64,000 nucleotides of DNA from DASVLX01 sp035552275 (GCA_035552275.1 DASZLR010000065.1:8713-72712); one strand, 5' to 3'. Positions 1 to 8,496 are shown, counted from the stretch's first letter. Notes: generated by a model from the letters alone, not told the origin. Translations and numbers: made by a program.

Positions 1-310
1 AGATCAGCGTGCGCCGCCGTTCATCGAGCGTGGAACCCTTGCGCACCAGGGCATCGCTCTGGTCGGCTTCCTTGGCGAGCTGTAGAAGCTCGTCGCGCTC
101 CTTGCCGATCACGTCGTAGACGGCCAGCAGGGTCGCGATGTCCTGGATCAGCACGCCGCGCCGGCCGCCCTCCGCGCGGCTGATCTTGCTCATCGAGAAC
201 CCGGTTTTCTCCTTGACGTCCTCCTGGGTCATCTCCAAGGTCTCGCGGTGGCGTTTGAGTTCCGCGCCGAGTTCGCGAGCGCGGATGGTGGGCAGTTCTG
301 GTTCCGTCAT
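1..310 (-). CDS. XRE-family helix-turn-helix regulator (partial, runs off the window)
   Basis: The minus strand reads from an ATG at 310 (MTEPELPTIRARELGAEL) to the window edge without a stop, giving about 103 residues. Residues 10-70 form a classical XRE helix-turn-helix: a helix ending in RHRETLEMTQEDV, the recognition segment GFSMSKISRAEGGRRG, then DIATLLAVYDVIGKERDELLQLAKEA. This layout matches the N-terminus of actinomycete XRE proteins that carry a DUF5753/Scr1-type C-terminal domain; that domain, if present, is outside the window. Such genes often sit beside small DUF397 genes, which cannot be seen here. It is divergent from the MFS gene across 204 bases. Confidence is high for the DNA-binding domain and low for the regulated target. 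Confidence 0.85.
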   Translation of the reverse strand, partial: MTEPELPTIRARELGAELKRHRETLEMTQEDVKEKTGFSMSKISRAEGGRRGVLIQDIATLLAVYDVIGKERDELLQLAKEADQSDALVRKGSTLDERRRTLI

Positions 311-514
311 GGTGTCGTCCCATCCTCGTGATGTGTGGGTGCGAACATCATGGCGGAAGGCGCCGACAATGGGCGCTAGGGAAACGCCCGAAATCTACAG
401 GTCCACTCGAACGGATCAACGTTTGCCGGGCTGGCAAGAACCATATGCCATGTTCGCTGAAATCGATTGTCGCGCCGACGTTGGTAGACTACCCGACGAC
501 GGGGGAGGGTTCGC

Positions 515-1813
515 GTGCGGCACGCGGTTCGGCGGGATTTTCGGCTGCTTTGGTTCGGCGAGACGGTGAGCAAGCTGGGCACCAGCGTCACAACCGTGGC
601 GTTGCCGTTGGTCGCCGTGTTGACGTTGCACGCCAACACGTTCATCGTCGCCGCGTTGACAGCGGCAGAGTGGATCCCCTGGTTGTTGATCGGACTGCCG
701 GCCGGCGCGTGGGTGGACCGGATGGCGCGACGGCCGGTGATGCTGGCGTGCGATATCGCTTCGGCCGCGTTGTTCGTAAGCGTGCCGATCGCGGCGTGGC
801 TGGGCGTGCTCACTATCGGCCAACTCATGGCTGTCGCATTGCTGACCGGCGTCGCCAGCGCGTTTTTCACCATCGCGTATCAGGCTTATCTGCCCGCGCT
901 GGTGCCGGCCGATGATCTGGCCGAGGGGAACGCGAAACTGATCGGTGCCGACTCGGCCGCGCAACTCGGCGGGCGTGGATTCGGCGGCCTGTTCGCGCAA
1001 TGGTTCGGCGCGGTGCTGGGGTTGTTCGCGGACGCGGTGAGCTTTCTGGTCTCGATGGTCTGTCTGCTGGCGATTCGTGCCCGCGAGCCAGCCGGTGTCG
1101 TGGACTCGGCCGCCGTGGATTCGGCTGGCGCGGCGGCTAGGCCTGGTTTGCGGCGGGAGATCGCGGCCGGGCTGCGGCTGGTGTCGCGTGATCCGTATCT
1201 TCGCGCGGTGACGGCGGATGCGGCTGTCGGCAATCTGGCGTTGATGGGATATCAGTCCATTCAGGTCGTTTTTCTGGTGCGGGTGCTGGATGTGCCGACA
1301 TCGTTGGTCGGCTGGATCGTGGCCGGTTCCAGCGTCGGTGGCATTGCCGGCGCGATGCTGGCCCGCCGGGTGACTCGACGGTTCGGGTCGGCGCGCGGAT
1401 TGTTGCTATGCCTGATCGGCACCTCGCCGGTCGTGCTACTCGTCCCGCTGGCCGGTCGTGGGTTCGGTGTGCTGTTGGTGGTGTTCGCCAGTCTGGTGAG
1501 CGGCGCCGGCGTGGTGGCGGGCAATGTGATCATCGCCGGTTTCCGCCAGTCGTACTGTCCGCCGGCGATGCTCGGTCGGGTCGTCGCGACCGGACGGATG
1601 GCGTCGTACGGCGCGATTCCGCTGGGCGCGGTGTTGGCCGGTGGGCTTGGCGCGCTGGTCGGTGTGCGGCCTACGGTCTGGATCATGCTCGGTATTTACC
1701 TGGCCGGTGGGCTGATCCTGTGGTTCAGTCCGATTCGCGGCCGTCGCGACCTGCCCACGCTGGCCGTGATGTCGGCGGGGGCCTGGGAGAGGGGTGTCGG
1801 TGAACGACCGTGA
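515..1813 (+). CDS. MFS transporter (EntS/MFS_3-like exporter)
   Basis: A 432-residue polytopic membrane protein with roughly 12 hydrophobic segments. The N-terminus FRLLWFGETVSKLGTSVT and the loop GAWVDRMARRPVML (residues 70-83) are typical of the drug/siderophore exporter group of the major facilitator superfamily, where a G-x-x-x-D-R-x-x-R-R loop lies between helices 2 and 3. Members export small molecules by proton antiport in the cytoplasmic membrane; the substrate here is unknown. The GTG start at 515 has a purine-rich GGGGGAGG about seven bases upstream. The 3' end overlaps the acetyltransferase gene by 20 bases, suggesting co-translation and possibly export plus modification of one toxic compound (inference). 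Confidence 0.88.
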   Translation: MRHAVRRDFRLLWFGETVSKLGTSVTTVALPLVAVLTLHANTFIVAALTAAEWIPWLLIGLPAGAWVDRMARRPVMLACDIASAALFVSVPIAAWLGVLTIGQLMAVALLTGVASAFFTIAYQAYLPALVPADDLAEGNAKLIGADSAAQLGGRGFGGLFAQWFGAVLGLFADAVSFLVSMVCLLAIRAREPAGVVDSAAVDSAGAAARPGLRREIAAGLRLVSRDPYLRAVTADAAVGNLALMGYQSIQVVFLVRVLDVPTSLVGWIVAGSSVGGIAGAMLARRVTRRFGSARGLLLCLIGTSPVVLLVPLAGRGFGVLLVVFASLVSGAGVVAGNVIIAGFRQSYCPPAMLGRVVATGRMASYGAIPLGAVLAGGLGALVGVRPTVWIMLGIYLAGGLILWFSPIRGRRDLPTLAVMSAGAWERGVGERP

Positions 1814-2261
1814 CGAGGTGGTGATCCGCCGTGCGACCGGGTCGGACGTGCCGGCGATCGTGGCGCTGCTGGCCGATGATGAGCTCGGCGCGGCCCGTGA
1901 GTCGCCGGACGATCTCGCGCCCTACCGGCGAGCGTTCGAGCTCATCGACGCGGATGCCGGCGAACTGTTGGTGGTCGCGGATCGTGGCGGCGAGATCGTG
2001 GGCACGCTGCAACTGTCGCTGCTGCCTGGCCTGGCGCGTCAGGGCGCGCTGCGGGCGCAGATCGAGGCGGTTCGGGTCGCGCGCGGTGAGCGGGGCAACA
2101 AGCTCGGGCAGCGGTTGATCCGGTGGGCGATCGACCAGGCCCGAGCGCGGGGATGCGCGCTTGTCCAGCTCACCTCGGACAAAACCCGTACCGACGCGCA
2201 CCGGTTCTACGAACGGCTCGGTTTCACAGCCTCCCACGAGGGATTCAAGCTGAAGCTCTGA
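1794..2261 (+). CDS. GNAT family N-acetyltransferase
   Basis: A 155-residue single-domain GNAT acetyltransferase, which transfers acetyl from acetyl-CoA to an amine. The start VVIRRATGSDVPAIVALL is the usual first strand and helix. Motif A, which binds the pantetheine and pyrophosphate, is represented by VARGERGNKLGQRLIRWA near residue 95, and the C-terminal TDAHRFYERLGFTASHEGFK is the conserved tyrosine-bearing end. Length is normal for the family. It overlaps the MFS gene; GTG at 1800 is an alternative start. The substrate cannot be deduced. Family call is firm. Confidence 0.9.
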   Translation: MSVNDRDEVVIRRATGSDVPAIVALLADDELGAARESPDDLAPYRRAFELIDADAGELLVVADRGGEIVGTLQLSLLPGLARQGALRAQIEAVRVARGERGNKLGQRLIRWAIDQARARGCALVQLTSDKTRTDAHRFYERLGFTASHEGFKLKL

Positions 2262-2330
2262 CGTGAGCCGACTGACTCCACCAGTATGGCGTCGTGCGCT
2301 GACGGGCGGGGTCGGTCGGGTTGATCGAGG

Positions 2331-3404
2331 ATGGGTCACATGGCTGATCAAGAATCGACGGGTCAGGAGTCGAAGGGTGCGGAATCACAGGGCATCTGGG
2401 CCGAATGGTGGGACGCCGTCGAGATACGCACGGTGCTGCTCATCGTCGGGGTTTTGTTGCTGCAACTGGGTTTCATCCTGTCCTATGTGGGCGCCTTCCA
2501 CGCGCCCCGGCCGCAGCACATACCGCTTGCCGTCGTGGCGCCAGCGCCCGCCGCCACCCAGATCGTCGGCCGGCTCAACGGCATCAACGGCAGTCCGGTC
2601 AACGCCGCCGCCGTCGCGGACGAGACGACCGCGCGTCGGCAACTGGCTGACGGCAACACTTCCGGCGTGCTGATCGTGCGGCCCAGCCAAGCCCCCGGCA
2701 CCACGGACACCTTGCTGGTCGCCTCCGGTGGCGGGTCGGCGGTGTCCACCGCTGTTCAGTCGATCGTCACCCAGGCCGAGGCGGCGCAACGCCGGAATCT
2801 GAGCGTCCAGGACGTGGTGCCCGAGCAGGCCGGCGACGCCCGTGGGTTGAGCGGCTTCTATCTGGTGGTCGGCTGGATTGTCGGCGGATATCTGGTCGCG
2901 GCGCTGCTCGGCGTGGCCAGGGGATCGCGGCCGACGACGGTGCGCCGGGCCGGTTTCCGGCTCGTCGCGATCGTGCCCTACGCCATCGTGTCCGGATTGG
3001 GCGGCGCGGTGATCGTCGGACCCGTGTTGGGCGCGATCACCGGGCATCTGCTGGCGCTGTGGTGGGTTGGCGCGTTGTTGGTGCTGGCGGCCGCCACCGT
3101 CACCATGGCGTTCCAGGTGCTGTTCGGCGTGATCGGCATCGGCATCACGGTGCTGGTGTTCGTCATCCTCGGCAATCCGAGTGCCGGCGGCGCGTATCAA
3201 CCGTCCCTCCTGCCACCGTTCTGGCGGGCGATCAGCGGCGCTCTGCCCAACGGAGCCGGCACGGACACCGTGCGCCGGATCGTCTATTTCGGCGGCAACG
3301 GAATTGCCGCGCACCTGATCGTGCTGGCGATCTACGTCGTGGCCGGGGCGGCGCTCGCGCTGGTCGCGGCGGCCGCCTTCCAGCGCCGTGCCGATCTCAC
3401 TTGA
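2331..3404 (+). CDS. Membrane protein, DUF3533/YhgE-like with ABC-2-type topology
   Basis: A 357-residue protein with one hydrophobic helix at residues 30-55, an extracytoplasmic domain of about 125 residues, and five to six C-terminal membrane segments from residue 170 onward. This layout (TM, soluble loop with the pattern ADETTARRQLADGNTSGVLIV, then a TM bundle) resembles the DUF3533/YhgE-Pip group and permeases of the ABC-2 type. No ATPase is encoded beside it. ATG at 2331 is used here; ATG at 2340 is an alternative with an equally good purine-rich upstream sequence. Its role is unknown; it precedes the F420-type oxidoreductase by 11 bases, so co-transcription is likely. Confidence 0.75.
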   Translation: MGHMADQESTGQESKGAESQGIWAEWWDAVEIRTVLLIVGVLLLQLGFILSYVGAFHAPRPQHIPLAVVAPAPAATQIVGRLNGINGSPVNAAAVADETTARRQLADGNTSGVLIVRPSQAPGTTDTLLVASGGGSAVSTAVQSIVTQAEAAQRRNLSVQDVVPEQAGDARGLSGFYLVVGWIVGGYLVAALLGVARGSRPTTVRRAGFRLVAIVPYAIVSGLGGAVIVGPVLGAITGHLLALWWVGALLVLAAATVTMAFQVLFGVIGIGITVLVFVILGNPSAGGAYQPSLLPPFWRAISGALPNGAGTDTVRRIVYFGGNGIAAHLIVLAIYVVAGAALALVAAAAFQRRADLT

Positions 3405-3415
3405 TAGAAACGGAA

Positions 3416-4222
3416 ATGCCCAACACCGCAACCGATGTTGCCTGGGACATGAGCATCGGAGTGTCCGTGTCCGGAACCGTCGACGCGGCGAAGCCCAGCA
3501 ACGCCGTCGACACCGCCGTCGATCAGGCCCGCGAGGCGGCCGATCTCGGCCTGCGCTCGGTCTGGTTCGGCCAACGGTTCGACTATGACGCCATCGGGCT
3601 GGCCGCGATCGTCGGCCGCGAGGTGCCCGGCATCGAGGTCGGCACGTCCGCGGTGCCGATCTTCGGGCGCCATCCGCTGTTGGTCGCCGGCCAGGCGCAG
3701 ACCACTCAGGCCGCCACCCACGGACGGTTCGCGCTCGGCTTGGCGTTGGGCGCCCCGTCTTTCGTGGAGGCCGCGCTCGGCGTGCCGTTCGAGCGGCCGG
3801 TGGCCCGGCTGCGTGAGTTCCTCATCGTCGCCCGCCAGGTCCTGGAGACCGGCCAGGTGGACTTTCCACGGCCGGCGATCACCCGCGCCGCCGAGCAGGC
3901 CGGCCGCCCGGCTCCGCGGATCGTCGCCTGTGTCGCGGGCGCGGTGACCGACGACGTGGCAGCCGCTCGGGAGGCCGCGATCGCGCAGACCGCGTTCTAC
4001 GACCGGGTGCCGTCCTACCAGCGGGTCGTGGCGCTTTCCGGCGCGCAGCGGGTGGCCGAACTGGTGGTGTTGGGCGACGAGGACGCCGTCGCCGCGTCGG
4101 TTCGGCGGCATTTCGAGGCCGGCGCCACCGACGTCGTGTTCACCCAGACGAATCTGGCCGGCGAGACCGGACGCCAGCGCACCTGGAAGTTGCTCGGGGA
4201 ACTCGCCAGTATGGATACATGA
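3416..4222 (+). CDS. LLM class F420-dependent oxidoreductase (short form)
   Basis: A 268-residue TIM-barrel protein of the luciferase-like monooxygenase superfamily. Landmarks are AREAADLGLRSVWFGQRFDYDAI, the strand GIEVGTSAVPIFGRHPLLVA, the loop QTTQAATHGRFALGLALG and the C-terminal GDEDAVAASVRRHFEAGATD. In actinobacteria such proteins commonly use coenzyme F420 to reduce or oxidise small substrates in the cytoplasm. It is shorter than many LLM members (300-350 residues) but comparable with the compact subfamily related to MSMEG_4879. ATG at 3416 lies just after the preceding stop; ATG at 3449 would also fit. Its stop overlaps the aminotransferase start (ATGA), so the two are translationally coupled. 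Substrate unknown. Confidence 0.85.
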   Translation: MPNTATDVAWDMSIGVSVSGTVDAAKPSNAVDTAVDQAREAADLGLRSVWFGQRFDYDAIGLAAIVGREVPGIEVGTSAVPIFGRHPLLVAGQAQTTQAATHGRFALGLALGAPSFVEAALGVPFERPVARLREFLIVARQVLETGQVDFPRPAITRAAEQAGRPAPRIVACVAGAVTDDVAAAREAAIAQTAFYDRVPSYQRVVALSGAQRVAELVVLGDEDAVAASVRRHFEAGATDVVFTQTNLAGETGRQRTWKLLGELASMDT

Positions 4223-5523
4223 GCTCCGACGACCTGCTGGCCCGGCACCGTGCGGTGCTGCCGAGTTGGCTCACGCTGTACTACGACGAGCCGATCGAGA
4301 TCGTGCGCGGTTCGGGCCGGCATGTGACGGACGCCGAGGGTCGCCGGTATCTCGATTTCTTCGCCGGGGTGCTGACCAACTCGATCGGCTACGACATCGC
4401 GGAGATCAGCGACGCGGTTCGCGGCCAACTCGACACCGGTGTGGTGCACACCTCGACGCTGTATCTGATCCGGCGCCAGGTCGAACTGGCCGAGCGGATC
4501 GCGGCGCTGTCCGGCATCCCCGACGCCAAGGTGTTCTTCACCAACTCGGGCACCGAGGCCAACGAGGCGGCGTTGCTGCTGGCCACCCAGCGCCGGCGCA
4601 GCAATCAGGTGCTGGCGATGCGAAACTCCTACCACGGGCGGGGTTTCGGCACGATCGGCATCACCGGCAACCGTGGCTGGTCGGCGTCCTCGCTGTCGCC
4701 GGTGCAGGTCGGCTATGTGCACGGCGGCTACCGCTATCGCAGCCCGTTCCGTGGTTTCTCCGACGCCGACTACATCGCCGCGTGCGTCGCCGATCTGCGC
4801 GACGTGATCCTCACCGGCACCGCCGGCGACGTCGCCTGCCTGATCGCTGAGCCGATCCAGGGTGTTGGCGGGTTCGCGGTGCCGCCGGACGGCCTGTTCG
4901 CCGCGTTCAAGGAGGTGCTGGACGAGTACGGCATCCTGCTGATCTCCGACGAGGTGCAGACCGGTTGGGGGCGGACCGGCGAGCACTTCTGGGGCATCCA
5001 GGCGCACGGCGTGGTGCCGGACGCCATGACGTTCGCCAAGGGGTTGGGCAACGGGGTGGCCATCGGCGGTGTGGTGGCGCGTGCCGATCTGATGGACAGC
5101 CTCACCGCCAACTCGATCTCCACGTTCGGCGGCAATCCGCTGTCCACCACGGCGGCGCTGGCCGTGCTCGACTATGTGCTCGCCCATGATCTTCAGGCCA
5201 ACGCCGCCAAGCTCGGGGACAAGCTGCTCACCGGCTTGCGTGCGCTGGCGGACCGGTTCGACGTGATCGGCGACGTGCGCGGCAAGGGCCTGATGATCGG
5301 CGTTGAACTGGTCGCCCCGGACGGCTCGCCGGACCCGGCGGCGGCCACCACGGCGGCCCAGGCTGCGAAGGATCGCGGCCTGTTGGTGGGCCGGGGTGGT
5401 TTGTACGGGAACGTGCTTCGGCTATCCCCGCCGATGACGCTCACCGCCGAAGAGGCCGATGTCGCTCTCGAAGTGCTCACCGAGGCGTTTATTGGGGCGA
5501 CGGGAGCTATTCCGGCGCCGTGA
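4219..5523 (+). CDS. Class III pyridoxal-phosphate aminotransferase
   Basis: A 434-residue fold-type I PLP enzyme of the ornithine/GABA/alanine-glyoxylate aminotransferase class. Visible landmarks: VFFTNSGTEANEAALLLA (phosphate-binding region, about residue 110), NSYHGRGFGTIGITG, LLISDEVQTGWGRTG (cofactor Asp in DEVQ, about residue 240), and TFAKGLGNGVAIGGVV with the Schiff-base lysine near residue 272. Length is normal for the class. It moves an amino group from an amine or beta/gamma amino acid to a keto acid; the closest sense is AGXT2-like or GABA-like, but the substrate is not settled by sequence. It is coupled to the F420-type oxidoreductase, and its tail overlaps the convergent PH-domain gene by 17 bases. 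Confidence 0.9.
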   Translation: MSSDDLLARHRAVLPSWLTLYYDEPIEIVRGSGRHVTDAEGRRYLDFFAGVLTNSIGYDIAEISDAVRGQLDTGVVHTSTLYLIRRQVELAERIAALSGIPDAKVFFTNSGTEANEAALLLATQRRRSNQVLAMRNSYHGRGFGTIGITGNRGWSASSLSPVQVGYVHGGYRYRSPFRGFSDADYIAACVADLRDVILTGTAGDVACLIAEPIQGVGGFAVPPDGLFAAFKEVLDEYGILLISDEVQTGWGRTGEHFWGIQAHGVVPDAMTFAKGLGNGVAIGGVVARADLMDSLTANSISTFGGNPLSTTAALAVLDYVLAHDLQANAAKLGDKLLTGLRALADRFDVIGDVRGKGLMIGVELVAPDGSPDPAAATTAAQAAKDRGLLVGRGGLYGNVLRLSPPMTLTAEEADVALEVLTEAFIGATGAIPAP

Positions 5524-6061
5524 GCCCGTGGGCGGTGAGCTCGGCGAGGACGAGTTCGCGGCTGCGGGCGGTCAGCCGGCCGAGCGGGCCACGCGGCCGG
5601 GGCGCTGAGCGGTCCGGCAGGTGGACGGGCAGCAGGACGGTTCGGTAGGTCTGCCGCTGCCACCTGCGGAGTTCACCTGGCTTGGTTGGCGTCGGCTCGG
5701 GCGGGACATCCGGATTTCGGTAGACCATGAGCGCGGCGCAGCGCCAGATGGCCACGTCGTCACTGTCGTTGTGGTCCTGCGAGACCGAGGTGATCTCGGC
5801 GATGCGCGTCCACGGAATACGTTGGCGCGTTCGCCAGAGCCGGGTGATGACCACGTGGTCCGTGTCGAAGCGGATGGACGTGACCAGGAACGACAGCAGC
5901 GTGATCGCTGCGATCAGGCCGACGATGATCGGCACCAGCAGCACGATCGGCGGTCCGAACGGCGCGACCGCGACGACGAAGATCAGCAGCCCGGCGAAGA
6001 TCCCGACGATCAGATCGACACCGAGATGGTCGGGCAGCGGCCAGACCCGCGAAACGGTCAC
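5507..6061 (-). CDS. PH-domain membrane protein of unknown function
   Basis: A 184-residue protein with two adjacent hydrophobic helices at residues 14-62 (GIFAGLLIFVVAVAPFG and LVPIIVGLIAAITLLSFLV) followed by a soluble domain beginning IRFDTDHVVITRLWRTRQRIPWTRI. That pattern, membrane hairpin then a beta-rich segment with the I-P-W-x-x-I turn, is typical of bacterial PH-like (bPH) domains. The C-terminal part is arginine and proline rich. Start is GTG at 6061. Function is unknown; it is convergent with the aminotransferase and shares a 17-base tail overlap. Confidence 0.7.
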   Translation of the reverse strand: MTVSRVWPLPDHLGVDLIVGIFAGLLIFVVAVAPFGPPIVLLVPIIVGLIAAITLLSFLVTSIRFDTDHVVITRLWRTRQRIPWTRIAEITSVSQDHNDSDDVAIWRCAALMVYRNPDVPPEPTPTKPGELRRWQRQTYRTVLLPVHLPDRSAPRPRGPLGRLTARSRELVLAELTAHGLTAPE

Positions 6062-6135
6062 CCGTTGATTCTGGCGGTTCGCGCCGGGTGGTCAACAGAT
6101 CTTGAGCAGAAGGGGCGAATGAACGAACGGGAGCG

Positions 6136-6167
6136 CCCGGCCCGGATCGGACGATCCTGGGGCCGGG
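6136..6167 (-). terminator. Strong hairpin downstream of the AhpD-like gene
   Basis: The arms CCCGGCCC (6136-6143) and GGGCCGGG (6160-6167) are perfectly complementary, and an inner stem GGATC/GATCC (6144-6148, 6153-6157) closes on a four-base loop, with a two-base bulge at 6158-6159. It lies 19 bases past the stop of the minus-strand AhpD-like gene. There is no clear T-tract, as is common in high-GC actinomycetes, so a terminator role is inferred from position and stability. Confidence 0.6.
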
Positions 6168-6185
6168 CCGGGATTGGGCTGTCGA

Positions 6186-6671
6186 TCAGCGCACCATGCT
6201 GTCGAACATGCCCGGTTCGTACGAACCCCCCTTTTGGTGCACGATCACAGCGAGCCGGTTGGCCGCGTTGATCAGGGCGACCATGGCGACCAGCGCGACG
6301 ATCTGGTCCTCGTCGTAGTGCTTGCGCACCTGAGCCCAGGTCTCGTCGGACACGCCGTCATGGGCGTCGGCGAGCCGGGTGCCCTCTTCGGCGAGTGCCA
6401 GCGCGGCCTGCTCGGCCTCGGTGAACACGGTCGCCTCGCGCCAGGCGGCGACCAGGTTGAGCCGGACCGACGTTTCCCCGGCGGCCGCGGCTTCCTTGGT
6501 GTGCATGTCGATGCACCAACCGCAGCCGTTGATCTGGCTGGCGCGTAGCGACACCAACTCCTGGGTGGCCTTCGGCAGCGGCGACTGCTGGATCACCAGG
6601 GCGGCGTTGGCGAACCGCTTGGCGAACTTGGCCGCGATCTCGTTGTCGAACATGTTGATCCGGGCGTCCAT
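6186..6671 (-). CDS. Carboxymuconolactone decarboxylase/AhpD-family protein
   Basis: A 161-residue all-helical AhpD-like protein. The signature is SQINGCGWCIDMHTKEA near residues 44-60: the C-x-x-C pair with a histidine five positions after the second cysteine forms the redox/proton-relay centre in AhpD alkylhydroperoxidases. The ATG at 6671 is chosen because homologues start with this MDARINMFDNEI-type segment. It is divergent from an ECF41-type sigma factor gene; this pairing with a carboxymuconolactone decarboxylase, oxidoreductase or epimerase (COE) partner is characteristic of ECF41 systems, so it is probably the regulated target. A strong hairpin follows its stop. Confidence 0.9.
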   Translation of the reverse strand: MDARINMFDNEIAAKFAKRFANAALVIQQSPLPKATQELVSLRASQINGCGWCIDMHTKEAAAAGETSVRLNLVAAWREATVFTEAEQAALALAEEGTRLADAHDGVSDETWAQVRKHYDEDQIVALVAMVALINAANRLAVIVHQKGGSYEPGMFDSMVR

Positions 6672-6732
6672 GACGGTGTCCTCACTGTCCTCGCTCGTTG
6701 GTGTGGCCTGCTGCCGCACCGAACAAACACGA

Positions 6733-6759
6733 GATGCCGGCGACCCGAGTCCTGTGACA
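6733..6759 (-). promoter_or_regulatory. Candidate ECF41 promoter of the AhpD-like gene
   Basis: On the minus strand TGTCACA (6759-6753) is followed after exactly 16 bases by CATC (6736-6733). The published ECF41 promoter is TGTCACA, about 16 bases, then CGTC; the -35 element matches fully and the -10 element in three of four bases. It would place the transcript start about 55 bases before the AhpD-like ATG. The assignment combines motif match and gene context. Confidence 0.55.
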
Positions 6760-6813
6760 GCGCGGTCACGTGACGCACGCCACAATGAGGTGACCAATTG
6801 ATTACCGTCTCGG

Positions 6814-6840
6814 TGTCACGCAACGGCGGGGACCGGTGTC
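6814..6840 (+). promoter_or_regulatory. Candidate ECF41 autoregulatory promoter of the sigma factor gene
   Basis: TGTCACG (6814-6820), 16 bases, then TGTC (6837-6840) on the plus strand mirrors the motif found for the divergent AhpD-like gene: one mismatch in the -35 and one in the -10 relative to TGTCACA-n16-CGTC. The sigma factor ATG lies 38 bases beyond the -10 element. Weaker than its partner, but identical spacing argues against chance. Confidence 0.45.
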
Positions 6841-6878
6841 TGGTGGGTGGCACAGTCGAGAGTGCAGAGGAGCCACCC

Positions 6879-7814
6879 ATGGCCGGCACGTCGCAGGCAG
6901 CGCCCGACGATCGCGACGGGAACATGGGCCAAGATCGCCCGGACCCCGCCACCGCGGCGTTCGTCGCCCATCGCAACCTGCTGTTCACCATCGCCTACGA
7001 GATGCTCGGCTCGGCCGCCGACGCGGAGGACGTCCTCCAGGAGACGTGGCTGCGGTGGGCCGAGGTGGATCTCGGCGCGGTGCGCCATCAGCGTGCGTAC
7101 CTGGTCCGGATCGCCACCCGCCAGGCGCTCACCCGGCTGCGCACACTCGGCCGCCGCAAGGAGTCCTACGTCGGTTCGTGGTTGCCCGAGCCGCTGCTCA
7201 CCACGCCCGACGTGGCCGAGGACGTCGAGTTGGCCGACAGCGTCTCGATGGCGATGATGTTGGTGCTGGAGACGCTCGCGCCGACTGAGCGGGCGGTGTT
7301 CGTGCTGCGCGAGGTGTTCGATGTCGACTATGACGAGATCGCGGAAGCCGTCGACAAGAGCCCGGCCGCGGTCCGCCAGATCGCGCACCGGGCGCGGGCG
7401 CACGTCGCGGCGCGCCGGCCGCGCGGGGTCGCTTCGGCGGCCGAGACCCGGAAGGCACTCGATGCGTTCCAGCGGGCGGCCGAAACGGGCGATCTGCAGG
7501 GCCTGCTCGACATCCTGGCGCCGGACGTGGTTTTCCTGGGCGACGGTGGCGGAGTCAAGCAGGCCGTCCTGCGGCCCATCGTGGGGGCCGACAAGGTGGC
7601 TCGCCTGCTGGCCGCCGGGCTGGACAGGGTCACCGCCGCGTCGCTGCGGCCGGCCCAGGTCAACGGCTACCCGGCGCTGGTGCTCCGGCTCAACGGCGAG
7701 ATCGACACCGTCGTGGCGGTGCGTATCGACGAGGGCCGCATCACCGGGCTCTACGCCGTGCGCAATCCCGAGAAGCTGTCGCACATGGAGACGGAGACCG
7801 CTCTGCGCCGTTGA
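6879..7814 (+). CDS. RNA polymerase ECF sigma factor, ECF41/SigJ type with SnoaL-like tail
   Basis: A 311-residue sigma-70 family protein. Region 2 is FVAHRNLLFTIAYEMLGS then AEDVLQETWLRW (residues 28-62), and region 4 is LAPTERAVFVLREVFDVDYDEIAEAV with the recognition helix SPAAVRQIAHRARAHV (residues 130-172). After it comes a SnoaL/NTF2-like domain of about 120 residues, which in ECF41 factors replaces an anti-sigma factor and tunes activity through a DGGG-type linker; here FLGDGGGVKQAV fits. The ATG at 6879 has AGAGGAG upstream. The divergent AhpD-like gene and matching promoter motifs support a self-contained ECF41 regulon. The inducing signal is unknown. Confidence 0.93.
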   Translation: MAGTSQAAPDDRDGNMGQDRPDPATAAFVAHRNLLFTIAYEMLGSAADAEDVLQETWLRWAEVDLGAVRHQRAYLVRIATRQALTRLRTLGRRKESYVGSWLPEPLLTTPDVAEDVELADSVSMAMMLVLETLAPTERAVFVLREVFDVDYDEIAEAVDKSPAAVRQIAHRARAHVAARRPRGVASAAETRKALDAFQRAAETGDLQGLLDILAPDVVFLGDGGGVKQAVLRPIVGADKVARLLAAGLDRVTAASLRPAQVNGYPALVLRLNGEIDTVVAVRIDEGRITGLYAVRNPEKLSHMETETALRR

Positions 7815-7831
7815 GTCCGGGCGAGTCGGGC

Positions 7832-8386
7832 TCAGACGGGTTGTAGTGGCTCGGGTTCGCCGACCGGGAGTTCGATGTGGACGGTGTCGCCGGGCCGGAC
7901 CTCGCCGCCGGCCAGCACAATGCCCATCACGCCAGCTTTGCGGATCAGATTGCCGTCCTCGTCGCGACCGAGCACTGCCGCCAGCAGGCCGGCCTGGAAG
8001 TTGTCGAGCTGAACGCACGGGTTGCGCAGCCCAGTTACTTCGACCACCGCGCCGGTGCCCAGCCGCAGCCGGCTGCCGGTCGGCAGCGCCAACAAGTTGA
8101 CCCCACGGGTCGTGATGTTCTCGCCCATGTCCCCGGCGGACACCGCGAATCCGGTCTCCCGCAACTCGTCGTGCAGTTCGGCGTGGATCAGGTGCACCTG
8201 CCGCAGATTCGGCCGGCTCGGGTCGCGGGCTACCCGCGACCGGTGCTTCACCGTCTCGCCGGAATGGGCGTCCCCCGCCACGCCCAGCCCGGCCAGCAAC
8301 CGGATGTTCGGCCGGTTCGGTTTGGAGAACGTGTGTTCCGCGCTGCTGCTGACCGCCGTCACCACCGCACTCAAGAAACCCAGCAC
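7832..8386 (-). CDS. MOSC domain-containing protein
   Basis: A 184-residue MOSC protein, related to the C-terminal domain of molybdenum cofactor sulfurase and to YiiM/mARC-type proteins. Landmarks are GVAGDAHSGETVKHRSR, LRQVHLIHAELHDEL, AGDMGENITTRGVNLLALP and the cysteine-containing VTGLRNPCVQLDNFQ (near residue 120), where the conserved cysteine is thought to handle sulfur. Single-domain MOSC proteins bind sulfur carriers or detoxify N-hydroxylated bases; the substrate here is not known. A GTG at 8386 starts the reading frame. It is convergent with the sigma factor gene. Confidence 0.9.
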   Translation of the reverse strand: MLGFLSAVVTAVSSSAEHTFSKPNRPNIRLLAGLGVAGDAHSGETVKHRSRVARDPSRPNLRQVHLIHAELHDELRETGFAVSAGDMGENITTRGVNLLALPTGSRLRLGTGAVVEVTGLRNPCVQLDNFQAGLLAAVLGRDEDGNLIRKAGVMGIVLAGGEVRPGDTVHIELPVGEPEPLQPV

Positions 8387-8496
8387 CCCTTCGTAAGTCG
8401 ATCGTCCAGGCTCCGGTGTACCAGACGTGTCGGCGAGCGGACAGCCATTAACCTGGTGCTTCGTGCCTGTGTTCGAGGCGTGTGTTGGGAGGCGAC

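Noticed and set aside
4015..5187. A 390-codon minus-strand frame opposite the aminotransferase
   Set aside because: Shadow frame; the plus strand has complete PLP-enzyme motifs and coupled translation.
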